Below are positions 47,315 through 57,397 of a stretch of 64,000 bases of DNA, piece by piece. The notes below the pieces were generated by a model. The model searched no databases. It had not been told where the DNA came from and worked only from the letters and a program-made list of their open reading frames with translations. This DNA comes from Pseudomonas sp. NCCP-436 (GTDB taxonomy: Bacteria > Pseudomonadota > Gammaproteobacteria > Pseudomonadales > Pseudomonadaceae). The stretch is from positions 1 to 64,000 of the forward strand of contig NZ_BPLZ01000003.1 of assembly GCF_019656335.1 (NCBI RefSeq). Direction: 5' to 3'. A program made the position numbers and the translations under genes. Numbering within the stretch: position 1 is the first letter of the stretch; every line of letters begins with the position of its first letter.

Positions 47315-48382
47315 ATGGACTCCATTACTCAGGCAGTGCTTGGTGCCAGCATCCAGGGCGCGCTGCTCGGTCGCTGGCAAGGACGCAAGGCCCTACTCTA
47401 CGGCGCTCTGCTGGCTACCGTGCCGGATCTCGACGTGGTCATCGAATACGGCGACGCCGTGGCAAATATGACCTATCACCGGGGTTTCAGCCATTCGCTG
47501 TTCGTCCTCAGTGGTCTGGCTCTGCTGCTGACCTGGATGGCCAGGCGCTGGCGTCCTCACCCTGGTTACTCAAGTGGGCGATTGCTCCTGACACTCTGGC
47601 TGGTGCTGATCACCCACCCCCTGCTGGATGCCTTCACCAGTTATGGCACCCAACTGTTCTGGCCGCTGCCCCCTACACCAACAGCCTGGTCGAGCCTGTT
47701 CATCATCGACCCGCTGTACACCCTGCCACTGCTGCTGGCTGTAGTTATCGGCCTGGCCCGGGGGCTACGCGGCGAGCAGGCCTGGCGAGTGCCTGCTGCG
47801 GCCCTGGCACTGTCGACGCTGTACATCTGCTTCAGTCTAGCCGGCAAGTTCATGGCCGAGCAGCGTGTCGAACGCGAGCTGGCACGCCTGGGCATCCAGG
47901 CCGAGCAGTTGTTCGTCACTCCCACACCATTCAATACCCTGCTCTGGCGGGTGATCGTGCTCGACGGCGAGTACTATCACGAGACTCTGGTCGGCTGGTT
48001 CGACCGTCAACCCCCGCAGCTGCTGCGCCTGCCCCGTGGCCTGCACCTACGCGAAGCGCTGGCCGATTCGCCCATGCATGCACGCCTGGACTGGTTTAGC
48101 GGCGGAGTACTGCGTTACGACCGAGTTGGCGACAAGCTGATCGCCACGGATCTGCGCCTGGGCATGACCGGTTTCCATCCCTTCCGCTTCGTTTTTGCCC
48201 GATTCCACGATGGCCGCTGGCAGAACGCCGCGGCAGTCGAACGCCTCCCCTTCGAACGTGGTGAGCCACAGCAACTGATATTGCTCTTAAAGCGCATCTG
48301 GCAGCCGGAACTGAAAGTTCCGCTACTGGCCTGGGCCAGCGAATTGAAAAAACCTTTATCAATTGAGACTCACTCCCACTAG
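47315..48382 (+). CDS. Membrane-bound metal-dependent hydrolase, YdjM/DUF457 type
   Basis: 355 residues. MDSITQAVLGASIQGALLG, DVVIEYGDAVANMTYHRGFSHSL and HPLLDAFTSYGTQLFWPL are family hallmarks; the His and Asp residues in them are the presumed metal ligands. Four membrane spans in the N-terminal half; the C-terminal half is soluble. E. coli YdjM is LexA-regulated; I see no LexA box here. Ends 45 bases before the ABC exporter. Confidence 0.87.
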   Translation: MDSITQAVLGASIQGALLGRWQGRKALLYGALLATVPDLDVVIEYGDAVANMTYHRGFSHSLFVLSGLALLLTWMARRWRPHPGYSSGRLLLTLWLVLITHPLLDAFTSYGTQLFWPLPPTPTAWSSLFIIDPLYTLPLLLAVVIGLARGLRGEQAWRVPAAALALSTLYICFSLAGKFMAEQRVERELARLGIQAEQLFVTPTPFNTLLWRVIVLDGEYYHETLVGWFDRQPPQLLRLPRGLHLREALADSPMHARLDWFSGGVLRYDRVGDKLIATDLRLGMTGFHPFRFVFARFHDGRWQNAAAVERLPFERGEPQQLILLLKRIWQPELKVPLLAWASELKKPLSIETHSH

Positions 48383-48427
48383 CGAGGTTAACATGGGCAT
48401 CCCATAGCCGAGGCAGGATGCCCCGCC

Positions 48428-50281
48428 ATGCTGTTCCGCTATTTCGAATCGCTGATCGACGTATTCAAACCCGCGCCAGACGTAACTCCGCCGACGAGCA
48501 TGCTGCGGTTCTACGGCCACTATCTGAAACAGGTCTGGCCGCTGGTGCTGTTGGTACTGGTAGTCGGCTTCTTTGTCGCCGTAATCGAAGTGGCCCTATT
48601 CAGCTTTCTTGGCCGACTGATCGACATGGCCCAGGCCAGTAGTGACGCCGCCAGTTTCTTCACCGAACACCGCAGCGAACTGCTCTGGATGCTCCTAGTG
48701 GCACTGCTGATTCGGCCACTGCTGTTCGGCCTGCACAACCTGCTGATCCATCAGACAATCACCCCGGGTCTGACCAACCTGATCCGCTGGCAGAACCATC
48801 GCTACGTCCTCAAGCAGAGTCTGGGCTTCTTCCACAGCGATTTTGCCGGCCGAGTCGCCCAACGGGTAATGCAGACCGGTCCGGCACTGCGCGACTCGGC
48901 CATGCAGGTGATAGATGCACTCTGGCACGTACTGGTGTACGCCGGCAGCGCCCTGTACCTGTTCGCTGAGGCCGATCTGCGTCTGGTACTGCCGCTGGGA
49001 CTGTGGATCCTCGGCTACTGCGCGGCACTGTGGTATTTCGTGCCGCGCATCAAGTCACGCTCAGCAGCGGCCTCAGCGGCACGCTCGCGGGTGATGGGCC
49101 GGGTAGTCGACGGCTACAGCAACATCGCCACCCTCAAGCTGTTCGCCCATTCCCGGAAGGAAGAAAGCTACACCCGCGAAGCCATGCAGGATTTGCTGGA
49201 TAAATTCCGTCTGCAGTCCCGTACCATCACGGTTCTGGACTTCCTCATTACCAGCTTCAATGGCGCGCTGATCGTCGGCACTGGCGCCCTGGCTCTGTGG
49301 TTGTGGAGTCAGGCACTGATCAACACCGGTGCCATTGCCCTGGCGCTTGGTCTGGTCATCCGCATCAACAACATGGCCGAATGGATCATGTGGGTCGTCA
49401 ACGGCATCTTCGAGAACGTCGGCACCGTACAGGACGGCATGCAAACCATCGCACGCCCACGCAAGGTGTGCGACCGCGAGGACGCTCAAGCATTGCAGGT
49501 GAGCCAAGGCACGGTTCGCCTGGAGAACATCCGCTTTCACTACGGCAAGCAGGATGGGGTGATCAGCGATCTCAGCCTGGCTATCCGTGCAGGCGAGAAG
49601 ATCGGCCTGGTTGGCCCGTCCGGTGCCGGCAAGTCAACCCTGGTCAACCTGCTGCTGCGCCTCTACGACCTGGAGGGCGGACGCATTCTGATCGACAACC
49701 AGGATATTGCCACGGTGACTCAGGAAAGTCTGCGCGCGCACATCGGCGTGGTCACCCAGGACACCGCGTTGCTGCACCGATCGATCCGCGACAATCTGCT
49801 CTACGGCAAACCCGGTGCCACCGACGAGGAGCTCTGGGAGGCCGCCCGCAAGGCCCGCGCCGACACCTTCATCCGGCAACTGGACGATGGCCAGGGTGGC
49901 CGTGGCCTGGACGCCCAAGTGGGCGAGCGCGGGGTCAAGCTCTCGGGCGGCCAGCGCCAGCGTATCGCCATCGCCCGGGTGCTACTGAAGAACGCCCCGA
50001 TCCTGGTGCTGGATGAAGCGACTTCGGCGCTGGACTCCGAAGTCGAAGCAGCCATTCAGGAAAGCCTGGACAGCCTGATGGAAGGCAAAACGGTGATCGC
50101 CATCGCCCACCGCCTGTCGACCATCGCCCGCATGGACCGACTGGTGGTGATCGATCAGGGGCAGGTAATCGAAAGCGGCAGCCACGCCGAGCTGATAGCC
50201 CGTGGCAGTCTGTATGCACGTCTCTGGCGGCACCAGACCGGCGGTTTCGTCGGGATTGAAGATCCTGAGGGAGAAGCCTGA
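48428..50281 (+). CDS. ABC exporter, fused permease and ATPase
   Basis: 617 residues. Six-span type IV exporter domain (about 30-345) and an ATPase domain with Walker A GPSGAGKST, signature LSGGQRQRIAIARVLLKNAP, Walker B LVLDEATSALDSE and switch His AIAHRLSTIARMD. It is of the MsbA/multidrug half-transporter type and works as a homodimer. Substrate not assignable. Confidence 0.93.
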   Translation: MLFRYFESLIDVFKPAPDVTPPTSMLRFYGHYLKQVWPLVLLVLVVGFFVAVIEVALFSFLGRLIDMAQASSDAASFFTEHRSELLWMLLVALLIRPLLFGLHNLLIHQTITPGLTNLIRWQNHRYVLKQSLGFFHSDFAGRVAQRVMQTGPALRDSAMQVIDALWHVLVYAGSALYLFAEADLRLVLPLGLWILGYCAALWYFVPRIKSRSAAASAARSRVMGRVVDGYSNIATLKLFAHSRKEESYTREAMQDLLDKFRLQSRTITVLDFLITSFNGALIVGTGALALWLWSQALINTGAIALALGLVIRINNMAEWIMWVVNGIFENVGTVQDGMQTIARPRKVCDREDAQALQVSQGTVRLENIRFHYGKQDGVISDLSLAIRAGEKIGLVGPSGAGKSTLVNLLLRLYDLEGGRILIDNQDIATVTQESLRAHIGVVTQDTALLHRSIRDNLLYGKPGATDEELWEAARKARADTFIRQLDDGQGGRGLDAQVGERGVKLSGGQRQRIAIARVLLKNAPILVLDEATSALDSEVEAAIQESLDSLMEGKTVIAIAHRLSTIARMDRLVVIDQGQVIESGSHAELIARGSLYARLWRHQTGGFVGIEDPEGEA

Positions 50282-50310
50282 GCCACTGAAGCGCCTCCCG
50301 CAGGTATAGA

Positions 50311-50372
50311 GTGGATGACGCTCTTTTCATCCACCATTGCGAACAGAGCAATGGACGGATGAAGCACCGTCC
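50311..50372. repeat. Three hairpins in a row, intergenic repeat
   Basis: GTGGATGA-TCATCCAC (50311-50334), CCATTGC-GCAATGG (50334-50354) and GGACGG-CCGTCC (50353-50372) fold one after another between two convergent genes. GTGGATGA and CATCCACC occur in dispersed intergenic repeats of several pseudomonads as far as I recall. No T-run. Confidence 0.55.
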
Positions 50373-50383
50373 ACCCTACTCCG

Positions 50384-51709
50384 TTACTCCGCCGCCGGCT
50401 TCTTGCGCCTGAGCGGCGCGCTGCCATCGGCGCTGACCAGCGCGGAAGGCTTGCCGGCCGGGCGTGGGCCGGCCTTGCGCTTAGGCGCGGCGGCCTTCTT
50501 CGGGTCTTTCTTGTCAGTCTTTTTCTTCTTGCTACCAGCTGCCTTGCCCGATGCCTTGAGGTTCTTCGGCCCCTGATAGAAACCCTTCAGCTCCTTGATG
50601 ACACGCCGCTCAAAGCGCTGCTTGAGGTAACGCTCGATACTGGACATCAGGTTCCATTCGCTATGAGCAATCAGCGACACCGCCAGGCCCTCGGCACCCG
50701 CCCGGCCGGTACGGCCGATGCGGTGCACGTATTCGTCTCCCGAACGCGGCATGTCGAAGTTGATCACCAGATCCAGCCCTTCAACATCCAGCCCGCGCGC
50801 GGCCACATCGGTAGCTACCAGCACCCGCACCGCTCCCTGGCGCAGACGCTCGATGGCCAGCTTGCGGTCCTTCTGATCCTTATCGCCATGCAGCACGAAG
50901 GCCTTCATGCCGGCAGTCACCAACTTGCCGTAGAGCCGGTCGGCCTGGGCCCGGGTATTGGTGAAAACGATGGCTTTGTCGTACTGCTCGTGACTCAACA
51001 GCCACTCGACCATCTGCTCCTTGTGATGGTTATGGTCGGCTGTGATGATTTGCTGACGGGTACCCTCATTAAGCTCGCTGACACTGTTGAGCATCAGGTG
51101 CTGCGGATCCTTCAGTACCTGGGCAACCATCGCGCGCAGAGCGCTGCCGCCAGTGGTGGCGGAGAACAGCAGCGTCTGGTGCGGCCTGCAGGCGTCGGCC
51201 AGGCGCTGGGCATCCTCGGCAAAGCCCATGTCCAGCATGCGATCGGCCTCGTCGAATACCAACACCTCCACTTCATCCAGAGGCAGGTTGCCCGCATCGG
51301 CATGTTCGATCAGACGACCGGGAGTACCGATCAGGATGTCGATCTTGCGCATCAGTGCCGCCTGCACCTTGAAGTCCTCCCCTCCGGTGACCAGCCCGGC
51401 CTTAAGGAAGGTGTACTGAGCAAAACGCTCCACTTCCTTCAGGGTCTGCTGCGCCAGTTCACGGGTCGGCAGTAGGATCAGTGCGCGAATGCTCAAGCGC
51501 TTACGGGCATTGCCATCACCGAGCAGGCGATGCAGCAGCGGCAACACAAAAGCGGCGGTCTTGCCGCTTCCGGTGCGGGCAATCACCCGTAGATCCCGGC
51601 CCTCCAGCGCCGGCGGAATCGCCGCCAGCTGCACCGGAGTCGGCTCGACGAAATCAAGTTCGGCCACGGCCTTGAGCAGGCGTTCATGCAGGGCGAATTG
51701 GGCAAACAC
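50384..51709 (-). CDS. DEAD-box RNA helicase
   Basis: 441 residues from a GTG at 51709, preceded by GAGG; it gives VFAQFALHERLLKAV, the family's usual start, whereas the ATG at 51745 adds twelve unrelated residues. All motifs are seen: ARTGSGKT (I), PTRELA (Ia), DEAD in LVFDEADRMLD (II), SAT (III), ARGLD (V), HRIGRTGRAG (VI). The Lys/Ala/Pro-rich tail (from about 385) probably binds RNA. Role likely in ribosome assembly or RNA decay. Confidence 0.93.
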   Translation of the reverse strand: MFAQFALHERLLKAVAELDFVEPTPVQLAAIPPALEGRDLRVIARTGSGKTAAFVLPLLHRLLGDGNARKRLSIRALILLPTRELAQQTLKEVERFAQYTFLKAGLVTGGEDFKVQAALMRKIDILIGTPGRLIEHADAGNLPLDEVEVLVFDEADRMLDMGFAEDAQRLADACRPHQTLLFSATTGGSALRAMVAQVLKDPQHLMLNSVSELNEGTRQQIITADHNHHKEQMVEWLLSHEQYDKAIVFTNTRAQADRLYGKLVTAGMKAFVLHGDKDQKDRKLAIERLRQGAVRVLVATDVAARGLDVEGLDLVINFDMPRSGDEYVHRIGRTGRAGAEGLAVSLIAHSEWNLMSSIERYLKQRFERRVIKELKGFYQGPKNLKASGKAAGSKKKKTDKKDPKKAAAPKRKAGPRPAGKPSALVSADGSAPLRRKKPAAE

Positions 51710-51893
51710 GGGGATACACCTCGAAGAATCGAAAAAACGCTGCATAGCCTAACGGTTTCTGCTGCCGGAACCGAGCATCTTTGCATGTCCTGCGCCCGGA
51801 GCCCCGCCTGCGACAAGTCGCTACTGCCAGGGAAACCCTGGCATGAGCCTCATACTCGCCGATCCGGCATAAGGAGCTGAACCGGCCGAAGTG

Positions 51894-52805
51894 CTACCCA
51901 CCGACACGACCTGCTCCGCTCCCCCGTTGCTTTTGCAAAAGCCGGGCGCTATCCCAGCCCACCAGCAGCACAGCCGCCCAAATCGGCAAATAGGTCAGCC
52001 ATTGCCCGGCATCAAACGCCTCGCCCAGCACCAGCAGTGACACAGCGAACAGCAGCACAGGCTCCAGGTAGCTGAGAATGCCGAACAGCCCCAGCGGCAG
52101 CAGTCGACTGGAAGCCATATAGGCCGCAAACGCCAGAGTGCCGATCAGCGCCATGCCAGGCACCAGCAGCCAGAGCACAGAACGTTCGGCAAAGGCATTC
52201 TCCGGGCCGAATGCCAGAACCAGCCAGATCGCCAGCGGGGCCAGCATCAGCATTTCCAGGGTAAAACCCGACAGCGCATCCAGACGCATCCAGCGCCGCA
52301 GCATGAAGTAAGGTGGGTAGCCCAGTGCGGTAACCAGAGTCAGCCAGGAAAACGCCTGGGTACGCCACAGCTCATGCAGCACGCCAAGCGCCGCACACGT
52401 GACTGCCAGCGTCTGCAGCGGACGCAGACGCTCGCCATAAAACAGTCGGCCGGTCAGCACCATAGCCAACGGCAGCAGGAAGTAGCCCATGGAAACTTCC
52501 AGCATGTGACCGGTCAACGGCGCCCAGACGAACAGCCCCCACTGCAGACCGATCAGAGCAGCCGCCACCGGACAGGCCGCCAGCAGCAGCGGCTCACGCG
52601 CCAGTCGCCGGAAACTTTCGCGCAACTGCGTCGTCTGTCGGGCCAGCAGCACCAGCAGAAGTACCAGCGGAATCGACCAGAGCACACGTTGGGCGAACAC
52701 CTGCACACCATCAAGCGGCGTCAGCCAGCGAACATAGCCGGGCATGGTGGCAAACAGCAGTGAAGCACCAACGGAAAGGGCTACACCACGCCCGGACAGT
52801 TGCAT
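51894..52805 (-). CDS. rarD: RarD-type EamA transporter
   Basis: 303 residues with ten predicted spans in two EamA halves. SLLFATMPGYVRWLTPLDGVQVFAQRVLWS and the LTGHMLEVSMGYFLLPL stretch match RarD. The start overlaps the stop of the upstream transporter gene by one base (TGATG). Substrate unknown. Confidence 0.82.
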   Translation of the reverse strand: MQLSGRGVALSVGASLLFATMPGYVRWLTPLDGVQVFAQRVLWSIPLVLLLVLLARQTTQLRESFRRLAREPLLLAACPVAAALIGLQWGLFVWAPLTGHMLEVSMGYFLLPLAMVLTGRLFYGERLRPLQTLAVTCAALGVLHELWRTQAFSWLTLVTALGYPPYFMLRRWMRLDALSGFTLEMLMLAPLAIWLVLAFGPENAFAERSVLWLLVPGMALIGTLAFAAYMASSRLLPLGLFGILSYLEPVLLFAVSLLVLGEAFDAGQWLTYLPIWAAVLLVGWDSARLLQKQRGSGAGRVGG

Positions 52806-53677
52806 CAGCGTACTCCTGCAATCGACGATGGCTTGCGCCCCAGATGCACCAGCGGCAAAGACAGAATGATCACTGCGCCACCAATGGCCAGACGCAGTAG
52901 ATCGGCATCCCGATTCCAGATCAACAGGTTGACCAGCAACCCGGCCGGAACCAGTGCATTATTCATGACCGCCAGAGTGCCACCGTCGACCAGACTGCCC
53001 CCCCGGTTCCACCAATACAGTCCCAGCCCAGAGGCCACTATCCCGAGCCAGAGCAGCACCCCCCACTGCAGCGCGGAGCTTGGCATTCGCTGTTCGTCAC
53101 CAAGCAGCAGGTAGGCCGGCAAAGCGATCAAGAGCGCGCCCAGATAGAAGAATCCGAAACGGCGATACTGCGGCTCTGACGAGGGGTACCAACTCAACAG
53201 ATGCTTGTACAGCACCTGCCCGGCAGCAAAGGTGAAGTTGGCCAGTTGCAGCAGCAAGAAGCCCAGCAGAAAGCCGCTGCTGATACCGTCATAACGAATG
53301 ATGCCGGCCCCCAGCACTGCTACGGTCGCCGCCAGCAGCGACCAGGGATTGAAGTGGCGATTGAGCGCATCCTCGATCAAGGTCACGTGCAGAGGCGTGA
53401 GGATGGTGAATAGCAGCACCTCCGGGACGGTCAGCACTGAGAAGCTCAGGTACAAACAAACATAAGTGATGCCGAACTGCAGCGCACCGATCAGCAGCAT
53501 GCCTCGGACGAAGGCCGCCGGATGACCTCGCCAGCGCGTCAGAGGCAGGAACAGCAAGCCGGCAATGACGATGCGCGTCAGCACCGCAAAGTAGCTGTCA
53601 ACCTGGCCAGCCAGGTACTCGCCGATAAGGCTGAAGGAAAAGGCCCATAGCAGTGTAACGATCAGGAGATAGCGCAT
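52805..53677 (-). CDS. DMT-superfamily (EamA) transporter
   Basis: 290 residues with ten spans, starting MRYLLIVTLLWAFSFSLIGEYLAG and carrying YLSFSVLTVPEVLLFTILTPL. It resembles amino-acid or amine exporters of the EamA type. ATG at 53677 follows GAGGTGACC; a frame extending to 53776 is unsupported. It is coupled to the rarD-like gene. Confidence 0.85.
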   Translation of the reverse strand: MRYLLIVTLLWAFSFSLIGEYLAGQVDSYFAVLTRIVIAGLLFLPLTRWRGHPAAFVRGMLLIGALQFGITYVCLYLSFSVLTVPEVLLFTILTPLHVTLIEDALNRHFNPWSLLAATVAVLGAGIIRYDGISSGFLLGFLLLQLANFTFAAGQVLYKHLLSWYPSSEPQYRRFGFFYLGALLIALPAYLLLGDEQRMPSSALQWGVLLWLGIVASGLGLYWWNRGGSLVDGGTLAVMNNALVPAGLLVNLLIWNRDADLLRLAIGGAVIILSLPLVHLGRKPSSIAGVR

Positions 53678-53864
53678 GGTCACCTCGGAGACTGGCGGCG
53701 ACCTTAGCGCGTTCGTCACAGGCACACAATCGACAGCAGGCATCAGGGACGGCCCGTTCGGCAAGTCCGTCGCCAACGGGCACGCTCATGTCGATCCGGT
53801 GCGTGTTGCAGCGACCGGGCAGGCCTGCGAATGAAAACGGAGGCACGCCTGCCGTAACGCAGAC

Positions 53865-54464
53865 TCAGGCCACCTCGGCCAGTCGAGCACGGGCCTGGGC
53901 CAGCCCCTTCTCACTGAACTCACCGCCCATGTTCAGCCCTTCGGCATGGATGAACTGCACGTCATGGATGCCGATGAAGGCCAGAGCCTGGCGCAAGTAG
54001 GGTTCCTGATGATCCAGCGCACTGCCAGCGTAGATACCACCACGGGCTGTCAGAACGAAAGCGCGCTTGCCGTTCAGCAGCCCCTGCGGGCCGGTCTCCG
54101 TGTACTTGAAGGTAATGCCGGCACGCAGTACATGATCCAGCCAGGCCTTCAGCGTGCTGGGAATGGAAAAGTTGTACATGGGCGCGGCCAGCACCAGCAC
54201 ATCAGCCACCAGCAGCTCCTCGGTAAGCTGATTGGAGCGTGCCAGCGCCGCCTTCTCAGCCTCACTCTGCTGCTCGCTGGGGGTCATCCAGCCTCCGAGC
54301 AGAGTGGCGTCCAGGTGCGGCACCGGCTCAGCGGCCAGGTCACGCAGCTGGATCTGATCGGCAGGGTTCGCGGCCTGCCAGTTGGTGATGAATTGACGGG
54401 TCAGCTCGCGTGAAACCGAACCCTGTTGACGGGCACTGCTTTCAATAACCAAGACACGGGACAT
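53865..54464 (-). CDS. azoR: FMN-dependent NADH-azoreductase
   Basis: 199 residues, flavodoxin-like fold. VIESSARQQGSVSRELTRQF binds FMN phosphate, APMYNFSIPSTLKAWLDHVLRAG and TARGGIYAG are the family motifs. Reduces azo compounds and quinones. GGAG precedes the ATG at 54464. Confidence 0.94.
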   Translation of the reverse strand: MSRVLVIESSARQQGSVSRELTRQFITNWQAANPADQIQLRDLAAEPVPHLDATLLGGWMTPSEQQSEAEKAALARSNQLTEELLVADVLVLAAPMYNFSIPSTLKAWLDHVLRAGITFKYTETGPQGLLNGKRAFVLTARGGIYAGSALDHQEPYLRQALAFIGIHDVQFIHAEGLNMGGEFSEKGLAQARARLAEVA

Positions 54465-54596
54465 AGTCAGGACTCCATTGATGAAAGGGATCAATGGAGC
54501 CAAGGCTAAAGTCTTAATACTCGATAAAAAAGCGAAACTTTTCGCCTAAATCTATCGAACAAGTTGATTTGTCAGCTCCCCAGAACTAGGCTGTAC

Positions 54597-54911
54597 CTAC
54601 TTCAGGCCACACTCCAGACTGATGCGCAGACGAATCACACTGCGAGTGAACTTGACCACCATATTGCTGCTGGCCCCCGCTTCCAGCACTGCCCGGCGGG
54701 TTCGCGGCGCTTCCGGACCGTTGCGGAATATGGCTGTGCATTCCGCAGCGCTCTGGCCATAGTTATATAGCCGCAGAGCAGCGATGTTGTGGTCTATCTC
54801 CTGGGTCGTGGCCGACAGTTCGGCGCCATTGAGCTGCCGCTCCAGTTCGATCGGGTAGGCATAGGCCCCCAGAGGCAGACAGGCGAACAACAGGCAGATT
54901 ATTTTTTTCAT
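54597..54911 (-). CDS. Small secreted protein of unknown function
   Basis: 104 residues with a signal peptide (MKKIICLLFACLPLGAYAYP) and an about 85-residue mature part with two cysteines (AAECTAIF and ISLECGLK), probably one disulphide. GGAGGAGAGC precedes the ATG. I do not recognise a characterised family. Divergent from the LysR gene, 108 bases away. Confidence 0.78.
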   Translation of the reverse strand: MKKIICLLFACLPLGAYAYPIELERQLNGAELSATTQEIDHNIAALRLYNYGQSAAECTAIFRNGPEAPRTRRAVLEAGASSNMVVKFTRSVIRLRISLECGLK

Positions 54912-55019
54912 CAGTGCTCTCCTCCGCGAGGCACCAGTGTAACAGGCCGTCTGCCCCGGCGACGAGGCAGTGGCAGGCAGCCCGAGCATCGGGACTCTCC
55001 ATGCAGGCAGGAAAATGAG

Positions 55020-55946
55020 ATGAAGGCACCTCGCGTAACCCTGGATCAATGGCGAACCCTGCAAGCCGTGGTGGATCAGGGCGGTTTCGCCCAGGCCGCC
55101 GAAGTCCTGCATCGCTCTCAATCCTCTGTCAGCTACACCGTGGCGCGCATGCAGGAGCAGCTAGGCGTTCCGCTTCTGCGTATCGACGGACGCAAGGCTG
55201 TACTCACCGAGGCTGGCGAAGTGCTGCTACGTCGCTCGCGGCATCTGGTCAAACAGGCCAGTCAACTGGAAGACCTGGCACACCACATGGAGCAAGGCTG
55301 GGAAGCGGAAGTCCGGCTGGTGGTGGACGCCGCCTACCCTACTGCCAACATTGTCCGAGCCCTCAGTGCCTTCATGCCGCAGAGCCGCGGATGCCGTGTG
55401 CGCCTACGCGAAGAGGTGCTTTCCGGGGTCGAGGAAGTTCTGCTCGAAGGTACTGCGGATCTGGCCATCAGTGCCCTGAATATTACCGGCCACCTCGGTA
55501 TCGAACTGAGCGAGGTGGAATTCATCGCTGTCGCCCATCCCGAACACCCGCTGCACCGCCTGCAGCGCGAGCTGAGCTTCCAGGATCTGGAAAGCCAGAT
55601 GCAGGTGGTCACGCGCGATAGCGGCCGTCTGCAGCCACGCGACGCCGGCTGGCTCGGTGCCGAACAGCGCTGGACCGTCGGCAGCCTGCCCACCGCGCGT
55701 ACCTTTGTCAGCAATGGCCTGGGCTTTGCCTGGCTGCCGAGCCACCTGATCGCCCGGGAACTGCAGGAAGGCCTGCTCAAGCCCCTGCCGATAGCACAGG
55801 GGGCCGTCCGCCGGCCGCGCTTCTTCCTCTACAGCAACAAGGATCGCGTGCTCGGCCCGGCTACGCAGATACTCATCGAGCTGATCAAGAGCTTCGATGG
55901 CACGCTGCTGGATGTTCCCTTCGCCGCTCCGCAGTCCTCCATCTGA
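55020..55946 (+). CDS. LysR-family regulator
   Basis: 308 residues. HTH LDQWRTLQAVVDQGGFAQAAEVLHRSQSSVSYTVARMQ, then an effector domain with VRLVVDAAYPTANIVRALSAF. AGGAAAATGAG precedes the ATG. It stands ten bases upstream of the hydrolase-ppiA pair in the same direction. Target unknown; azoR or the small secreted gene are candidates. Confidence 0.88.
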   Translation: MKAPRVTLDQWRTLQAVVDQGGFAQAAEVLHRSQSSVSYTVARMQEQLGVPLLRIDGRKAVLTEAGEVLLRRSRHLVKQASQLEDLAHHMEQGWEAEVRLVVDAAYPTANIVRALSAFMPQSRGCRVRLREEVLSGVEEVLLEGTADLAISALNITGHLGIELSEVEFIAVAHPEHPLHRLQRELSFQDLESQMQVVTRDSGRLQPRDAGWLGAEQRWTVGSLPTARTFVSNGLGFAWLPSHLIARELQEGLLKPLPIAQGAVRRPRFFLYSNKDRVLGPATQILIELIKSFDGTLLDVPFAAPQSSI

Positions 55947-55956
55947 GCCGCGCACC

Positions 55957-56763
55957 ATGCCCTATTTCGACCACGATGGCTGCCGCCTGCACTATCAGGA
56001 ACAGGGTCAAGGCGAACCGCTCCTGCTGCTCCACGGATTGGGCTCAAGCATCCGCGACTGGGAATACCAGATTCCGGTGTTCAGCCATCACTACCGGGTC
56101 ATCGCTCTCGACGTGCGCGGCCACGGACACTCGGACAAACCGCGCGGCGCTTACCGCATCGCCACCTTTGCCGCCGATGCAGCCGCCCTGATCAAACACC
56201 TGCAACTGCCCCCCGTGCATCTGCTCGGCATATCCATGGGCGGCATGATCGCCTTCCAGCTTGCAGTCGATCACCCGGAGCTGCTACGCAGCTTGAGCGT
56301 GGTCAACAGCGCCCCCGAAGTCAGGGCCCGCAAACTGCGCGAACATCTGGAAATTTCCCGACGGCGAATTCTGGCCCGCGTAATGAGCCTGGAAACCCTG
56401 GCCCGTGCGCTCGGCAAGTTGCTGTTCCCCCATCCCGAGCAGGCCGAACTGCGTCGCAAGGTAGAACAACGCTGGCCACAGAACGACAAGCGCGCCTACC
56501 TGGCCAGCCTTGACGCCATCATCGGCTGGAGCGTGCAGGAACACCTGCAGCGCATCACCTGTCCTACTCTGGTGATCAGCGCCGACCGTGATTACACCCC
56601 GGTCGAGCGCAAGCGCGAGTACGTGACGAGACTGCCAAACGCGCGCTTGCTGGTGATCGAAAATTCGCGCCACGCCACACCGCTGGATCAACCGGAACGC
56701 TTCAATAGCGCCCTGCTCGCCTTTCTCGGCGGGCTCGAAATCACTGCCAACAAGGAAAACTGA
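55957..56763 (+). CDS. Alpha/beta hydrolase
   Basis: 268 residues. Oxyanion [10 protein letters not shown], nucleophile Ser93 in [12 protein letters not shown], acid Asp in [10 protein letters not shown] and His in [15 protein letters not shown]. The order is that of esterases and 3-oxoadipate enol-lactonase-like enzymes. Start at 55957 after the LysR stop; the upstream frame is inside the LysR gene. Five bases before ppiA. Confidence 0.9.
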   Translation: MPYFDHDGCRLHYQEQGQGEPLLLLHGLGSSIRDWEYQIPVFSHHYRVIALDVRGHGHSDKPRGAYRIATFAADAAALIKHLQLPPVHLLGISMGGMIAFQLAVDHPELLRSLSVVNSAPEVRARKLREHLEISRRRILARVMSLETLARALGKLLFPHPEQAELRRKVEQRWPQNDKRAYLASLDAIIGWSVQEHLQRITCPTLVISADRDYTPVERKREYVTRLPNARLLVIENSRHATPLDQPERFNSALLAFLGGLEITANKEN

Positions 56764-56768
56764 CCATC

Positions 56769-57326
56769 ATGCTCAAGCAACTCGCGATTGCCACTGGCGC
56801 CCTGCTGCTCTCGACCACCCTGCTGGCGGCCGATAACCCCAGAGTGCTGCTGACCACCAGCCTCGGCGAAGTGGAAGTGGAACTGGCCGCCGACAAGGCA
56901 CCGATCAGCACGCAGAACTTTCTCAAGTACGTGGACAGCGGCTTCTATGCCGGCACCCAGTTCCACCGCGTGATCCCCGGTTTCATGATCCAGGGCGGAG
57001 GTTTCGACGCGAACATGCGGCAGAAGGAAACCGATGCTCCGATCAAGAACGAGGCCGATAACGGCCTGCATAACGTTCGTGGCACCCTGGCCATGGCCCG
57101 CACCCAGGTACGCGACTCAGCCACCAGCCAATTCTTCATCAACCACAAGGACAATGCCTTCCTCGACCACGGTAGCCGCGACTTTGGCTATGCCGTTTTT
57201 GGCAAGGTGATACGCGGCATGGATGTGGTTGACCGGATCGCCCAGGTTCCCACCGGTACCTACGGCATGCATCGTGACGTGCCACGCGAGCCGGTGCTGA
57301 TTCTCGAAGCCAAGCGGGTAGAGTAA
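56769..57326 (+). CDS. ppiA: Periplasmic cyclophilin-type peptidyl-prolyl isomerase
   Basis: 185 residues. Signal peptide ([16 protein letters not shown]), then the cyclophilin core: [32 protein letters not shown] and [16 protein letters not shown]. Active-site Arg and Gln are in the first two. Catalyses proline isomerisation in the periplasm. AAGGAAAAC upstream of the ATG. Confidence 0.94.
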   Translation: MLKQLAIATGALLLSTTLLAADNPRVLLTTSLGEVEVELAADKAPISTQNFLKYVDSGFYAGTQFHRVIPGFMIQGGGFDANMRQKETDAPIKNEADNGLHNVRGTLAMARTQVRDSATSQFFINHKDNAFLDHGSRDFGYAVFGKVIRGMDVVDRIAQVPTGTYGMHRDVPREPVLILEAKRVE

Positions 57327-57336
57327 TACCGGAAGC

Positions 57337-57366
57337 AAAAAAGCCGACCTTAATGGTCGGCTTTTT
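57337..57366. terminator. Terminator between ppiA and fpr
   Basis: AAAAAGCCGACC-TTAAT-GGTCGGCTTTTT, with T-runs on both strands, between convergent genes. Confidence 0.93.
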
Positions 57367-57397
57367 CGTTTAGGCCAGTGCTACGGCAAAACCGGGC

